Notes: generated by a model not told the origin, from the letters alone. Positions 21,824 to 34,803 are shown, counted from the stretch's first letter. The stretch: DNA of 64,000 nucleotides from Ureaplasma sp. ES3154-GEN (GCF_025780075.1 NZ_JAOXHM010000006.1:41362-105361); one strand, 5' to 3'. Numbers and translations are program-made.

Positions 21824-23623
21824 ATGAACAAAAATAACATTAGAAATTTTAGTATTATTGCCCACATTGACCATGGGAAATCAACCCTATCTGACCGAAT
21901 TATTGAAATTACTAATACGCTCGAAAAAAGAGAAATGAAAGATCAGATTCTAGACTCGATGAGTATTGAAAAAGAGCGAGGAATTACCATTAAACTAAAT
22001 GCTGTGCAAATTAAATATGTTGCAAAAAATAATCAGGAGTATATTTTACACTTAATCGATACTCCGGGACATGTTGATTTTACATATGAAGTTTCACGTT
22101 CACTTGCGGCTTGTGAAGGAGCAATTTTAGTTGTTGATGCCGCTCAAGGAATTCAGGCACAAACATTAAGCAATGTCTATTTAGCATTAGAAAATAACTT
22201 AGAAATTATTCCAACAATTAACAAAATTGATCTTCCTTCGGCTGATATTGACAAAGTCAAAAAAGAAATTGAAGATGTTATTGGTTTAGACACAAGTAAT
22301 ATTCCTCTAATTTCTGCGAAAACAGGCTTAAACATCCAGGATGTTTTAGAAGCAATTATTGAGCATGTTCCTCCACCGATAGATAGTGATGATAATAAAC
22401 CTTTGCAAGCCTTAATTTTTGACTCTTACTATGATGCTTATAAGGGAGTTGTTTGTTTAGTCCGAATCAAACAAGGGACTTTAAAAGTAAATGATAAGAT
22501 TCGAATGATGGCCAATAATAAAGAATATACTGTTACCGAAGTCGGAGTGCGAACTCCCAAAATCGTAAATAAACAAATTCTTGTTGCAGGCGAGGTTGGA
22601 TGAATCGCCGCTTCCATTAAAACCGTTAAGGATATTCATGTTGGGGACACAATTACATTAGCAAACAATCCCGCGCCCGAACCATTAACAGGTTACAAGA
22701 AAATTTCCCCAATGGTCTTTTGCGGTTTGTATCCAGTGGATACAGCACAATATGATGATTTCAAAGAGGCAATGGAAAAGATTAGTTTATCGGACGCTGC
22801 TTTGATTTATGAGTATGAAACTTCGAAGGCTTTGGGTTTTGGAATTCGGTGTGGTTTTTTGGGTTTATTACATATGGATGTTATTCGTCAACGAATTGCC
22901 GATGAATTTAACATCGAGCTAATATTAACCGCTCCATCAGTAATTTACAAAATCACCCTAACAAATGATGAAGAAATTTTCATTGATTCACCCGCTAAAA
23001 TGCCTGAAGTTACAAACATCAAGATGATCCAAGAACCATTTGTGCGTTTAAGTATTATCACTCCAGATGAATATGTTGGCGCAATTATGCAATTATGCCA
23101 ATCAAACCGTGGTATTTATTTAGATTTAGAAGTTATCGACTCAACCCGTCGTAAGTGTGTTTATGAAATGCCATTGGCCGAAATTATGTACTCATTCTTT
23201 GACCAATTGAAATCAGTTACTCGTGGGTATGCAAGTATGGATTATGAATTAATTGGTTATGTAACTAGTAAATTAGTTAAAGTGGATATCATGCTTAACG
23301 GAATCAAAGTTGATGCCTTAAGTATTATTTCGCATAAAGATTTTGCTTATGAAAAAGGGAAAGTCATTTGCGAGCGCTTGAAAGAAGTAATTCCTAAACA
23401 CCAATTTGAGATTCCTGTTCAAGCATCGATTGGTTCGAAAATTATCGCTCGTGAAACCATTAAAGCAATGCGTAAGAATGTACTTGCAAAATGCTATGGG
23501 GGAGACATTAGTCGAAAGAAAAAATTACTTGAACAACAAAAAGAAGGAAAGAAACGTTTGAAGGCTATTGGAAACGTATCTGTTCCTCAAGATGCATTTG
23601 TGAAGATATTGAGTGAAAAATAA
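21824..23623 (+). CDS. lepA: Elongation factor 4 (LepA) GTPase
   Basis: A ribosome-associated translational GTPase that back-translocates or rescues stalled ribosomes. The 599-residue product has the GTPase motifs AHIDHGKST (G1), RGITIKLN (G2), DTPGHVDF (G3) and NKIDLPSA (G4), and the LepA-specific C-terminal part ending in [20 protein letters not shown]. One internal TGA (22602) is Trp. I take ATG 21824 because family members start [13 protein letters not shown]; a GTG at 21815 is possible. The stop overlaps the next start in TAATG. Confidence 0.96.
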
Positions 23624-25014
23624 TGTTTTTTGATAATCAGCAAAATATTATTAGTTTTAGCGTTAATACAGCAGTTTTTGTCGTAGTACTAACTGCTACC
23701 ATCATTTTTTTAACTAAAATTAAAATTCCCAACAAAAACTACTTAATGGCTTTTATTTACTATCTTGTATTGTGAATTCCTATTATGTTGGTGCGAAGTC
23801 AAAATGCACGACTACAAATACACTTAAACGAATTTGATTTAATGTGAGTGGTAATGAGCGCATATGGATTTGTCGGAATCTTTATGCGCTTATTCGCCGA
23901 TTATTTATATTTTCTAGTTCGCTACCGTAAAGCATTTTTATTATTTGCCTTAATTGGTGTAATCATTAGTTTTATTCCAATTATTGCCCACATCAATACC
24001 ACAACTAATATTATTCAAAGTGTAGGTGTGGGAATCGCTGCCAGTTGTATTGGTACTTACCAGTTATTATTCAAAGAACAATATATTCAGGAAAAAACAT
24101 TTTTATCAGTTTCTTTACTATCCATTCCACCGCTACTAGCAAGTTTTTTAACAACTCCTGTGCGCTCTGTAATTTCTGTGTGGGCAAACGACCGTATTCA
24201 TCACGTTATTAATTTTGAAGCAATACGACTTTATTGAATTATTGCAATTATTTTCTTCGTTATTGCTTTCATTTTATGGTTTTTTATCAAGGAAACACGC
24301 GGAATTGGGCTGTTAAAACATCAACCAATTCATTTTAAATCCCAAGTTGTTAATAATTTAGGATTTATGCTTATCGCTATGACTGGATTAATAATTTTAA
24401 TGATGAAGTTTTCAAATAGCGGTTCAGTCGCATCTATTCATATTATGATATTAGATAAACACCAACCAGAAGATGCATTATTTTACAAATCATATTTATC
24501 CTTAATCCATAACTTCTTCCAATTATTTGCAAGTATGTTTTTATTACATTTTTTAATTAAAAAACTGTCAATGCAAAAAATTATTTTTTTAGGGATAGGG
24601 TTGTTTGCAATTTATCATACTATCATCATCTTTATTACATCACCAATTATGTTCATTAGCGTACATTTTATTAATGGAATTGCTTATGGAATTGTTTATA
24701 ATGGATTAATTTCAATTGTTTTAAGATTGCACATTAAATCTAAGCATTTTACCACAATGGGAATTTATCAGTCTTTACTATCCATTGGGATTATGCTGGC
24801 TGGTGTTATTGCCAACTTTGTAAAATTTGGCTTTAATAACAATAAAGAATCTTATGATAGCTTTTTTCAACACAATTTAAACTATAATTTAATTATGTTA
24901 AGTCTATTATCTGTTGCAAGTGTGATGTTAGTAATGGGTAATTACTTGATCAAAAAAAATACATACTACATCAAATTACCAAACTATTTATATATGTATA
25001 AAAAAGGGTTATAG
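23623..25014 (+). CDS. MFS-type transporter
   Basis: A 463-residue integral membrane protein with about twelve hydrophobic segments in two halves separated by a basic loop (KETRGIGLLKHQ). This fits the major facilitator superfamily layout as seen in mycoplasma hypothetical MFS proteins. TGA encodes several Trp. The start codon overlaps the lepA stop (TAATG), so translation is coupled. No substrate-diagnostic motif is visible. The next gene, a lipoprotein, begins 2 bp after its stop. Confidence 0.75.
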
Positions 25015-25016
25015 AT

Positions 25017-25520
25017 ATGAAACAAAAAATACAAAAGCGTCTAAAAATTTTGGGCTTGTTATCAGGCTTAACAGCTCTAATGATAACTCCTATCATTGTT
25101 ACTGCATGTAGCAGCAATAAAACGCTAACTTTTGATCAATCAAAAGCTAGTGTTACGGTTAAAAATGGTCATTATTTCCTAATCATTAATGATGCAGCAA
25201 TTAAAAATTACAGCAAAAAAATAACTGTTGATGCATTAACAAAAAGTATTTGAAAAGTACAAACACCACAAACTAACGGAATTGCAAATTATGAATTAAA
25301 CAGTATTCCAAAAGATGTTCAAATCCAAACAAAAAATAACGAAACTTTTTTAACACTCGCTTTGGATTTAGGGGAAAAAGTTGTCCTTGACCAAATTTTT
25401 GAACAAGTTAATCAAGCTGCAATTAATGAGGACACAAAAGAAAAAATTGCAACTCTTGGTCACCAAATCTTGGTTACACCTGATCAATTTTTTGTTAGTA
25501 TGGTTTTAAATTTTAAATAA
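25017..25520 (+). CDS. Small lipoprotein
   Basis: A 167-residue protein with a basic start, a hydrophobic segment and the lipobox IVTAC (Cys31 anchored). The mature part is short and hydrophilic, with an internal TGA as Trp. No known domain is recognised. It lies between an MFS transporter and a UPF0104 membrane protein and overlaps the latter's start (TAATG), so the three are made from one mRNA. A role as an accessory protein for one of the neighbouring membrane proteins is a guess from position only. Confidence 0.75.
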
Positions 25521-26659
25521 TGCAAACGAATAAACAAAGTATCTTTACTAAAAAGAACATTCTCTTCATCATCACAAGTTTTTGCTTTGCTTGTCTAATG
25601 GTGGTTGTGAGTGTTCTTTTTGTCTTGAAAATTGATTTTTCAACACTTAAATCTACTTTAAAAGTATGAAATAAATCCAATGACAAATTTATTTTATATA
25701 TATTTGCACTTGCCTTATTTAGTGTTTTTCGTGCTGTAATTTTTGTGCTTGTGATTATTATCCAAGCGCATAAGATGAAAAATAAAATCAAATGATACCA
25801 TTATATTGCTTTGGGTTGAATGATCATTTTCTTATCCAATGTGACTCCCTTTGCCATTGGTGCTGAACCTTATGTTATATTTTTTATAAATAAATACTTG
25901 TTTAAAAACATTAAGCAAGCGACAGCCTTTTGGTTAGTCAACAATACCTTTGTCCAGCTTGCGCAAATCATTATTACATGACCTTCTTTTTTTTATGTTA
26001 CTGATCAATATCTGCAATTAAGTTATCAAAATCAATTCAATTTTCCTTACTACTACTGGTTAGCTCTAGGTGGTTTGTTGCTGGATATTTTTGTTACAAG
26101 TTTATATTTTGTGCTTGCATTCAGTATAAAAGTACATATCTTTTTTCATAAAGTGATAATATGATTCAAAAAAATATTACATTTAAAATATTTACCAAAA
26201 AAACAATTAAAGACTAATTTTAATTGGTATGTCCGTTATTATTACTATCAAAAATGATTAATCCTTATGGGCTTAGGCGTAGGGTTTGTCTATAACTTTG
26301 TCTTGTATAGTTTGATATTTATTGTTTTTTTATGGTCAGACCGTCAAACTAACAATCTTAATTTTATAGATTGATATAACTTTACTAACATTTCTGTTAC
26401 TGCTACTAATTTCCTCCCTATCCCAGGATCCGAAGGAGGAGTCCAATTTATATTAAAAACTTTTATTCAAAGTTTAAGTAATTTACAGACAACATCATCC
26501 GATGTAGATATTATTGTTTTTTTATGACGTTTTTTTAGTGCTTATACTGGAACATTTATTGGTTTGTTGCTGTTTATGATTTATTTTCCGATGCATTCCT
26601 ACCAGTATTATCAGAAACTAAAAAAACCTAATTTAAAAGTATTTAAATTTAATTTTTAG
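25520..26659 (+). CDS. UPF0104 / lysylphosphatidylglycerol synthase-like flippase domain protein
   Basis: A 379-residue protein with about eight membrane segments. The motif NFLPIPGSEGGVQF corresponds to the PxPGG.G..E signature of the UPF0104/YbhN/MprF-N family (PF03706). In MprF this domain flips aminoacylated phospholipid, but no synthase domain is present here. Nine or more Trp are coded by TGA, so it would look shattered in the standard code. It is the last gene of the lepA operon, with its ATG overlapping the lipoprotein stop. Confidence 0.78.
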
Positions 26660-26701
26660 TAAATTTAGTTTTTCACACGGTTAATTAAACGAGGTGAAGT
26701 A

Positions 26702-27304
26702 ATGAATTATATTATCTTAAAAATTACACAATGCTATAGTAATTATTTACTAGGAGAGAACTCGTTTGTTGGCTATCTTATTAAAACACCAAAGGATTAT
26801 GCCTTAGAAATCAATAAGTACGCAAAAATTTTTATCTACGAACATCTTGTTCAGGTGAATAATAAAAATAGTTTTCGTAATGAAATGTATGGCTTTAAAA
26901 CCCTAAATGAACGAAACTTATTTATTGATTTATTAACCATTAACGGGGTTGGTGTTAAAATTGCTTTAACTATTCTTAAACATGATTGTGATCTAATTAT
27001 CCAAGCATTAGCCAATAGTGATATCGATACTTTATGTAACATTAAAGGTTTCAATCAAAAACTAGCTAGTCTAGCTGTTGGTTTGCTAGGTAGTAAATAT
27101 GCAATGCGCTTTGCAAATGAACAACAACCTAAACTAAATAATACAACGAAAGAATTAGTTAACGGTTTAAAGAGTTTGGGGTATGACAAACAAGCGATTA
27201 ATTATGCACTCAATAAGTTACAGGAACAAAAAGAAGAAGTACAAATTAACGAACTTTTATCATTAGCAATAAAGGAAATTAGTTTATTAAATGCCAAACA
27301 ATAG
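26702..27304 (+). CDS. ruvA: Holliday junction DNA helicase subunit RuvA
   Basis: RuvA binds Holliday junctions and loads RuvB for branch migration. The 200-residue protein has the OB-fold N-terminus, the tandem helix-hairpin-helix region (LLTINGVGVKIALTIL and LCNIKGFNQKLASLAV) and a C-terminal RuvB-contacting domain. A GAGGTGAAGTA site precedes the ATG. The end overlaps ruvB by 14 bp. No RuvC is visible, which is usual in mollicutes. Confidence 0.94.
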   Translation: MNYIILKITQCYSNYLLGENSFVGYLIKTPKDYALEINKYAKIFIYEHLVQVNNKNSFRNEMYGFKTLNERNLFIDLLTINGVGVKIALTILKHDCDLIIQALANSDIDTLCNIKGFNQKLASLAVGLLGSKYAMRFANEQQPKLNNTTKELVNGLKSLGYDKQAINYALNKLQEQKEEVQINELLSLAIKEISLLNAKQ

Positions 27305-28235
27305 TTATGATTTGCGCCCCAAGAAATTAGCTAATTTTATTGGCAAACAAAGTCTAGTTAATAATTTAGAAACCGCAATTCAGGCAAGCAAACAACGTGG
27401 AATCAATTTAGATCATATTCTTTTTTATGGATATCCTGGAGTAGGAAAAACAACACTGGCGTTTATTATTGCTAATGAATTAGGAGCTAATATCCACATT
27501 ACCCAAGGAAATCTATTAACAAAAACAACAGATATTATCAATTTATTATCCTTGATTAAGGAAAATGATGTCGTTTTTATAGATGAAATTCATTCGTGTC
27601 CACCCATCGTTTGTGAAACACTTTATTCTATTATGGAAGATTTTGCAATTGATGTTAATTTAGGCAAGGAAATGAACTCTAAAATGACTCGTTTAAAAAT
27701 TCCACATTTCACATTAATTGGAGCAACCACATCTTTAGGTAAAATTCCTCAACCAATGGAAGAACGATTTGGATATCTATATTATTTATCTGAATATACA
27801 AATGAAGAAATTAGTCAGCTATTGAAGCGAAATATGCAATGTTTTCATCTAGATTTGTCTGACAATGATCAAATGCTAATTGCTAGTTACTGCAAAGGAA
27901 TTCCTCGGATTGCGAATCGATTGATGAAACGCATTGCAGATTATAAACTAATTCATCCCAATTTGTCAGTTGATGAAATTTTTAAAGCAATTAAAATCTT
28001 TGATGATGGTTTAGGGGAAGAAGATGTTAAATATCTAAAAGTTTTATATATGAATGAAGACGAGGTTGGCCTAAAAACAATAAGTCAAATTTTAATGACG
28101 GACCCGTTAACTATTGAAACTAAAATCGAACCTTTTCTTATTAAGCATCAATATATCAGCAAAAACCTAAAAGGCCGCAAAATTACAAGTAAGGGTTGCC
28201 ATTTTATCGAACTAAACCACTTACAAAATTACTAA
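27291..28235 (+). CDS. ruvB: Holliday junction DNA helicase RuvB
   Basis: Hexameric AAA+ motor of branch migration. Walker A is GYPGVGKTT, Walker B VVFIDEIH, sensor 1 GATTSLG, and sensor 2/arginine segments GIPRIANRL follow. The 314-residue length and the C-terminal winged helix ending in RKITSKG are normal. It has no internal TGA. Translation is coupled to ruvA through the overlap. Confidence 0.96.
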   Translation: MPNNSYDLRPKKLANFIGKQSLVNNLETAIQASKQRGINLDHILFYGYPGVGKTTLAFIIANELGANIHITQGNLLTKTTDIINLLSLIKENDVVFIDEIHSCPPIVCETLYSIMEDFAIDVNLGKEMNSKMTRLKIPHFTLIGATTSLGKIPQPMEERFGYLYYLSEYTNEEISQLLKRNMQCFHLDLSDNDQMLIASYCKGIPRIANRLMKRIADYKLIHPNLSVDEIFKAIKIFDDGLGEEDVKYLKVLYMNEDEVGLKTISQILMTDPLTIETKIEPFLIKHQYISKNLKGRKITSKGCHFIELNHLQNY

Positions 28236-28279
28236 AAATAAAAACTACTGAGAGGCAGTCTTCAGTAGTTTTTATTTTT
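28234..28279. terminator. Bidirectional terminator between ruvB and the nuclease lipoprotein gene
   Basis: A 17-bp perfect stem AAAAATAAAAACTACTG / CAGTAGTTTTTATTTTT lies between two convergent genes and can act on both. Confidence 0.88.
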
Positions 28280-28282
28280 ATA

Positions 28283-31200
28283 CTATTTATTATCTCTTGG
28301 ATCTAAATATAACTCAAACGATGTTGGGCTATGATCCGAAATCATTTGACGAATTATTTCTCAATTTTCAAATGATCCCCAGCTAATATCCTTGTAAGAT
28401 TTGTATGCAAGATTTAATCAATCTTGACCTACAATCCCTTTTTTAAAGAAATCTCAAATTGGAAAAATATCTGGATTGGTTGTCTTTAAATTAGTGTTTA
28501 CAAAAATTTTATCATATGGATTTGCGTATACTTGGTCCTTGTTAGAAAGCGAAGTTTTATAACGTTCGCTATCTTCGTATAAATTTTTAAAACCAGTTTC
28601 AATAAAATGTTTGAATGCTCATCATTCTTGGTTAATTTTAGTGTTAGTATCGCCCATAAAAATAAAATCATCATCACTATTATTATCCAAAACTCTAATT
28701 TCTTCAATAACTTTAACTAAATCATAAGCATTATCCGCTTCTCTAGAACCAATTCCAAAACGTGCATTAACGAATTTATTACTATCAAACCCTTTTGAGG
28801 TTAACAACTCTCTTGTAATTTCTGTTTCCGCTTGAGACGCTTTAACTCCTGGAGAATCAAAATGGCCAATAACTAAAGTAAAATCATTAACTATATCTCC
28901 CTTAGATTCAAATTTAATTGCATAAGGTGGTCGTGAATAATCAATTTGTTCACCTTCTGTGAAATATCCAGAGTGTCTAGCGTTTGAATAAATATGTCCA
29001 ATGTTTCCATCTGCAAACGCTTTTGGCACAACTTTATCAAGTTTATAAATCACACCTACTCGTTCAGTTGACGTATGTTGGGAAGTTGCTAAACGTTGGT
29101 TATCGGCACCTTCTAAATTTCTCGAAACAATATAACCATAAATTGGTTCTTCTAAATTTTGATTTAATAAATCCACAATCGATTTAACTGGTGTATCATT
29201 TTCTGTTTCATCAGTTTTTAATGGCATAATTTCCGTTAATGCAACCAAATCATAATTATATTTTTTGATCAAATTTGCTAAAGCAATATTCTTTTCATTG
29301 TTCTTCCCATCTTGGTGTAAAACATTTCAGTGTCCGATTTTAAGCTTCGGTGCTGCAAATTCAGTTTTCTGCTTCTTACCTATTTTAATATTTCAAAGCA
29401 ATTCTAATAATTCTGTTCTTAATAATTCAGCGACTGTTGATTGATTATCTGCGAGCTCTTTTATCTTTTCAAATCTATTACTAATTTCATTTTTCGTAGA
29501 TTCATCACTAACTAAATCTAAATATGTTTGTTTTTGTTCATATAAAAATTTTGCTTTATTTTTATAAAAACTAGATTCGTTGAAATCGCTTGAAACAAAT
29601 CGATCTTGCAAAATATTGAAAATAAAATCATCATATACTTTATCAATATCTGTTTCATTTTTAAGAGCTCGAATTAAAATTTCGCGAATTGGTTCTTGAT
29701 CATCATCTTGAATCGAACGTGTTACAGCAACTGTTTTGAAAGCGAGTTTTTTCTTATCCTTTGCAAAAATAAAATCATTATAGATTACATCTGGAATTAA
29801 AATAGTAATTTGATCGCTATTATTTTTTAACTCAAATATGTTTGTTTGGGCATTTTTAACATAAACCTGTGTAGCGTTGCCATTTTCATCATGTACAATT
29901 CGAATCGTATTTGATCAAGAGAATGCATCTCCTTCACTATTATACAAGTTTAAATGTTCAATAAGCTTTTCGATAGTAATATCAATGCTTACAAAGTAAT
30001 TACTAAAATAAATCATTTGAAAAATATCGTTTAATGTTAAATTTTCTTGATTAATTATGTTTTTGTAAATACTTGAACTATTTAAGAAAACACCATCAAA
30101 TGGTTTAGAAGTAAATTTAAATTTATGTTCTCCAGTAAAATTAAAATTATAATGTTGATATGTTTTTTGAACTAGATCAGCTACATAACTATTTGCAGAT
30201 GCAACACTGGTTTGATTTTTAATTAGATCAATACTATTTAAATTATTAAATATAACTTCTTTTTTCTTAGTCTCTAAATCGTTTCGCAGGAATTTTTTTG
30301 CAGCAATTGCAAAAGCACTTAGCGATCAATGGTAATTTCCGTTTTTTGTTGGATCCAGTAAATCCTGCTCAGTTGTAAATTCATCCGATCCTTTTTTATT
30401 TTTTTTATACTTACCAGATGTTGTAATTTTTTTAGTTGTTGATGAAATGGTTGGTTTGTTATCACTAAGTAAATGATCAAAATTCAAATCTACAACCACA
30501 AATTCACGATTATGTTCTTGAATATGAACATAAGGGACATTTTGTTTATTTTTAAAATTAACTTCGGTTTGATTTTTTGATTGTTTGATCCCAAATACTA
30601 AATCGATTTCACCATTAATGTGCTCTGCAATCTTATCGATTTCACTTTGTTTTTTATTTTTGTCGCCAATTTTAATATTTTGACTTGATGTCATTCAAAC
30701 AATAAACTCAGCTCCATCTGCTTTTAATTTTGTGATTTCTTCATCAATTGTGTTTGCGATTTCTTCATAGGAATTATTTTTTAAATTTTTAATAACATTG
30801 TATGCATTAGTTCGGTTCATTTTAATTGTTGATGAACCAACTATTCCAATTTTATGTCCTTTAAAATTAATAATCTTTGAACCATCAGTTAGTTTTTTAT
30901 TTTCATTGTTTTTTAAATTAGCACTTAAAAAGTTTGCTTCATTAGGGTTTGCAAACATCGCTTTAGTATACGTACGAAGATTTGCAACTTCTTGGTTATT
31001 AGACACTAAATCAAATGATCACAATAAATCACGCTCATTAATTGTGCTAGCTTGTGGTTTCAAAAAGGATAAAGCAAGTGCGGCATATTGACCTTGAGAT
31101 AAATCATTAATGTTATTTCCTGCTACATGAGTTTGGCCAGTTAAATTAGAACCATTTAATAAAACAACAGAGTTTGCAAAACCTTTTTCTTTTTTAACTT

Positions 31201-32251
31201 TATTAACTTCATTCAATAAACGTAGAAATCCTTGTTTTTTCAAGTAAGTCTTCTGATCAGATCAATCATCGTATGTCTCTTCACTAATTTGACCATTAAT
31301 ACTTCCGACTAATATTAAAGACAGTATGTTTGAAGATGGATGGTTAGTGTTCTCATTTTTGATTTGATTTAACTTTTCTAATAGCTTTTGTTTTGTATTC
31401 GGATAAACGTTGTTCAAATTATTAATTTTAATTTCAACATTATTTAATTCTTCCTCAGTTGCTTGTTTATCCGAAATATCTAACAATGATTGATAGGTTG
31501 ATAAGTAATCTTCTTGCCCTGTTTTGTATGTTTGTAATTCAGCACTAAGAACGTTTAATTGTTGAATATCACTTAACATTTGAACCTGATTTGTTTTTTG
31601 ATTAATTAAATCATTAGTTTCTAAACTCAATGATGATAAAACTTCGTCATGTGTTTGATAGATATATGAATCAAACAACATGATATCATCCATTTTATTT
31701 TTGATTATATTTTTTTGTTCACTAATTGCCGGATTTATTTCTGCAGTCGAGTTTTCATCGTTTGAATTTTTGGCATTATTTATTTTATTTGAATCTGTTG
31801 CCTGTTCTGTTGAGTAATTGTTGTTAATTGCAGATTCATTAGATTCAACGTTTTTATTTGTATCTATATTTTTTGTCTCTGATTGATCATTTGTTTTTGC
31901 CGACTCAACTTGGTTTTTATCGATTGATGAATTTCCTAAATCGTTTGTATTCGATGTTGATTCTTTGATCTTTGATACTTCTTTTTTTGTTTCCTTTAAT
32001 AAACTAGCTAATTTTGTGTTAAAAAAATGAGCATCGTTTTCGTTTTGTTTTAGTTTATCATACGCTTGTTTTGCGTTGTTATAAACAGCACGAAATTGCT
32101 CATTATTTAATGTATTTAGATAAGTTTCAAAAGTTTTCATCATTTGCTCATCTCTATGAATTTTTGCACAAGCAAAACTGATTGCAGTTAATCCGCTTGC
32201 TAACAACAATGATGATATAGTTGAAATAATAATTTTCTTTTTACGTCGCAT
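28283..32251 (-). CDS. Lipoprotein: degenerate 5'-nucleotidase module fused to a DNase I-like nuclease
   Basis: A 1,322-residue surface protein with lipobox SFAC (Cys28). After a long Ser/Asn/Glu-rich linker, residues about 330-640 follow the UshA metallophosphoesterase pattern, but the metal ligands are gone: INER stands where GNHE is expected and GIKQS where GHSHT is expected. A 5'-nucleotidase C-terminal-like part follows (VFLNSSSIYKN, LNDIFQMIYFSN, about 690-760). From about 965 an endonuclease/exonuclease/phosphatase domain has KIGHWNVL, LVALTEI, VIGHFDSPG, FIFMGDTN and the final SDHSP, so its active site looks intact. Such nucleases let mycoplasmas digest host DNA for nucleotides. Many TGA = Trp. 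Confidence 0.82.
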
Positions 32252-32581
32252 TCTCTTCTTTCCTTTTTGCTATTACTATATTTAAATAGATAGGAATATA
32301 ATAAACCATAAAGCCCAAAGAAACTAGATAAAAATAAAATTTTTTTAGTGTGCAAAAATCATATTAAATTGTTATAATATTGCTTCATTTTATCTTAAAA
32401 ATATAAAATTTTTGTTCCTTAAATTTTGTGTAATTTAACATTGTGGGCAAAATGTGCTATTTTTTCGCTTAAAAAACACCATTTTTTCTATTTTCTAGGA
32501 AGAAAATGTTAAACCTTTTTTAATCGGAATAAAATTTTTGTGTAATCAAAAATATAATATTTTTTAGAAAGGAAATTAACC
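32252..32581. other. Divergent intergenic region
   Basis: About 330 bp between two divergent genes. On the minus strand AAAAGGAAAGAAGAGA precedes the nuclease ATG. On the plus strand TATAAT at 32553-32558 and AGAAAGG at 32566-32572 precede the permease. No gene is seen. An unusual stretch with repeated G/T-rich words lies around 32430-32520, without an assigned role. Confidence 0.45.
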
Positions 32582-34801
32582 TTGAAAACAAAACATATGG
32601 GTTTGTCTGAAGCTTTTAAAAAAAGCTATTCATACTCGTCTTTTTTGGGTCATCTTATTTTCAAGAAAGTTAGTACATGAAGCTTTGTATTAATTCTTTT
32701 CTTATTAATGATCCCTTTTACCCTAATTGCTCGATTTGTAGCACAAGATTTGAAACAATTTTTAATTATTTCTTATGTCTACATTTTCGTCAATCTTTTA
32801 TTAACTGTAATTTTAAGTGTGATTAAGTCGTTAAATTTATTTAAGGATTTATCGCGAACCGGAATTGATATTTTAGTGTATTCTAAATCAATTTCACGAA
32901 ACAATATTATTCTCACAAAAATTGGTTTCCTTGTTTTTATGGGAACAATTTGAAGTGTTTTAACTTTTATTAGTTTTATTGTTTTTTATCTTGGTAATTT
33001 TAATTACCAACACGAAGTAAACTATTGATATGTATCAGGTTTCTTCAGTGTAATCTTCACTTTCTTAATTTTCGGATTTATGACAAGTGTTATTGCATTA
33101 AAAGCATCTTCAAAAGTTGCAATTATTGCCCCTATTATTACTTTTATTCCGCTTGCAGTAGTTGGATCAATCGCTGGAATTGTATCAACTCCCGCAAACA
33201 ATAGAATGGCTGAATATTTAAATACAAAAAAACCTGAATACCACAGTGGTACTATTGGTAACGTTGAACGTTTTTATTTAAATAACAACCAAGATGAAGT
33301 TTTTATTATTCCTAAATTAGAGGAAGAAAACCAAAAAGTTGATGTTCGTAAAGAAAACGCTTTTACTTTACGTCAAGATCAACTATTAACTGATATTAAT
33401 AGCAAAGCGCAATCTGCTGCATCGCCTTGACAAGCAATCTCATGATTGTCAGTTCCTTATCAATTTATAGATGTTTTTGCAACACGTGACCGAGATCCGA
33501 TCGCATTAAATGTAAATTCACAACCTAATTATTTAAAGAACTATTTGTATGCAAATAATACACAATCATCAGAATACAACTATCACATTACAAAAGATGT
33601 TACAACATTAAAAAAATATAATGTGAGTGCAAATCCGCAAGCAGGAACTGATGTCTCTCCTAACTATTTAGTCCCTGGACTATTGCGTCGTTATTCTTTA
33701 ATTTCAGAACAAAACATCAATGCAATCAAAGATCGTGAACTTGTTTATGCACGTAAAAACGCTGATAACATTAATGTTGAATTTAAGGAAGATAACAATA
33801 TCTTTGCTGACCCTTCAAATCTTGTCGGAAAAATTGGTTGACGGGTTGTTAAAGATACGCTTGATTCACCAATCTTTAACGCAAAAGCTGCTCAGTTTTA
33901 TGACAACGTATTAAAAAATCTATTTGTTAACAAAAATGATTTAACTGATTTAGAAAAGAAACAAGAAATCTTAACCCAAATTAGTTACATTACTCGTTTT
34001 GATAACGACAAAGATCAAACATTTAATGCTGTACTAGTTTATCTAGATGAAGTTTTAACTTATCTAAATAACAAACAAAAAAAATCAGAAAATATTGGTG
34101 GTAACCCAAAATCTAAAGCAGTTACATTAGAAGAAGTAACAGAACAAGTTGATACAATTCTTGAAGATGAAATTATCAATACAATTCGTCGCAAAGACCT
34201 GCAAAAACAATTAAAAACAATTACTGCTACTGATTTAAAATCTTACATTGCAGCTGCGAAGGATATAATTAATTCTTTACATGAACAATACACATATAAA
34301 GAGCAAAAGAATTCATTCTTAAGCTTAAATGATGATGAATCTGTATCACCATTATTAAACTCTAACTTCGTTAATGAATTAGAAAATCAAATGCAAAAAA
34401 AAGTTTATCTAATTACATCAATGATTTACTGAATCTACTTTAACAAACAAGACTCAGATATTTTAGATTACTTGTTGAAAAACAATAACCCAAATCTAGA
34501 ATACACACCATCACAAATCGAAGTTACGATTGATGGATATGTATACTACATCGGTGGATATGAATCATATTCATTAACTCAACATAGTAAAGAAAACAAA
34601 CAAGGTTTAAGAACAATTGTTCACCGTTATGAATTAAACCGTTCAAAAAACTTTGTTTTCCAAAACGTTAGTGAAGTTCAATCAATTAAACGTTCTCGCA
34701 AAGTTGTTGTGAAAGGTGTGTATAGTGTTATTTGAATTTCACTTGCCGCTTTACTAATGATTGGTACTTACTTAGGATATGCACGAAAGGATTATAAATA
34801 G
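32582..34801 (+). CDS. ABC transporter permease with large extracytoplasmic domain
   Basis: A 739-residue membrane protein. Five or six hydrophobic segments cluster in residues about 38-210, followed by a roughly 500-residue hydrophilic domain and a final anchor near 715-735 (ALLMIGTYLGYARKDYK). The layout suits an ABC-2-type permease with an external domain. The start is most likely TTG at 32582: AGAAAGG lies 9 bases upstream, whereas the first in-frame ATG (32597) is too far. Several Trp are TGA. The ATPase gene follows 2 bp later, and three further surface genes complete the operon. The substrate is unknown. Confidence 0.78.
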
Positions 34802-34803
34802 TT

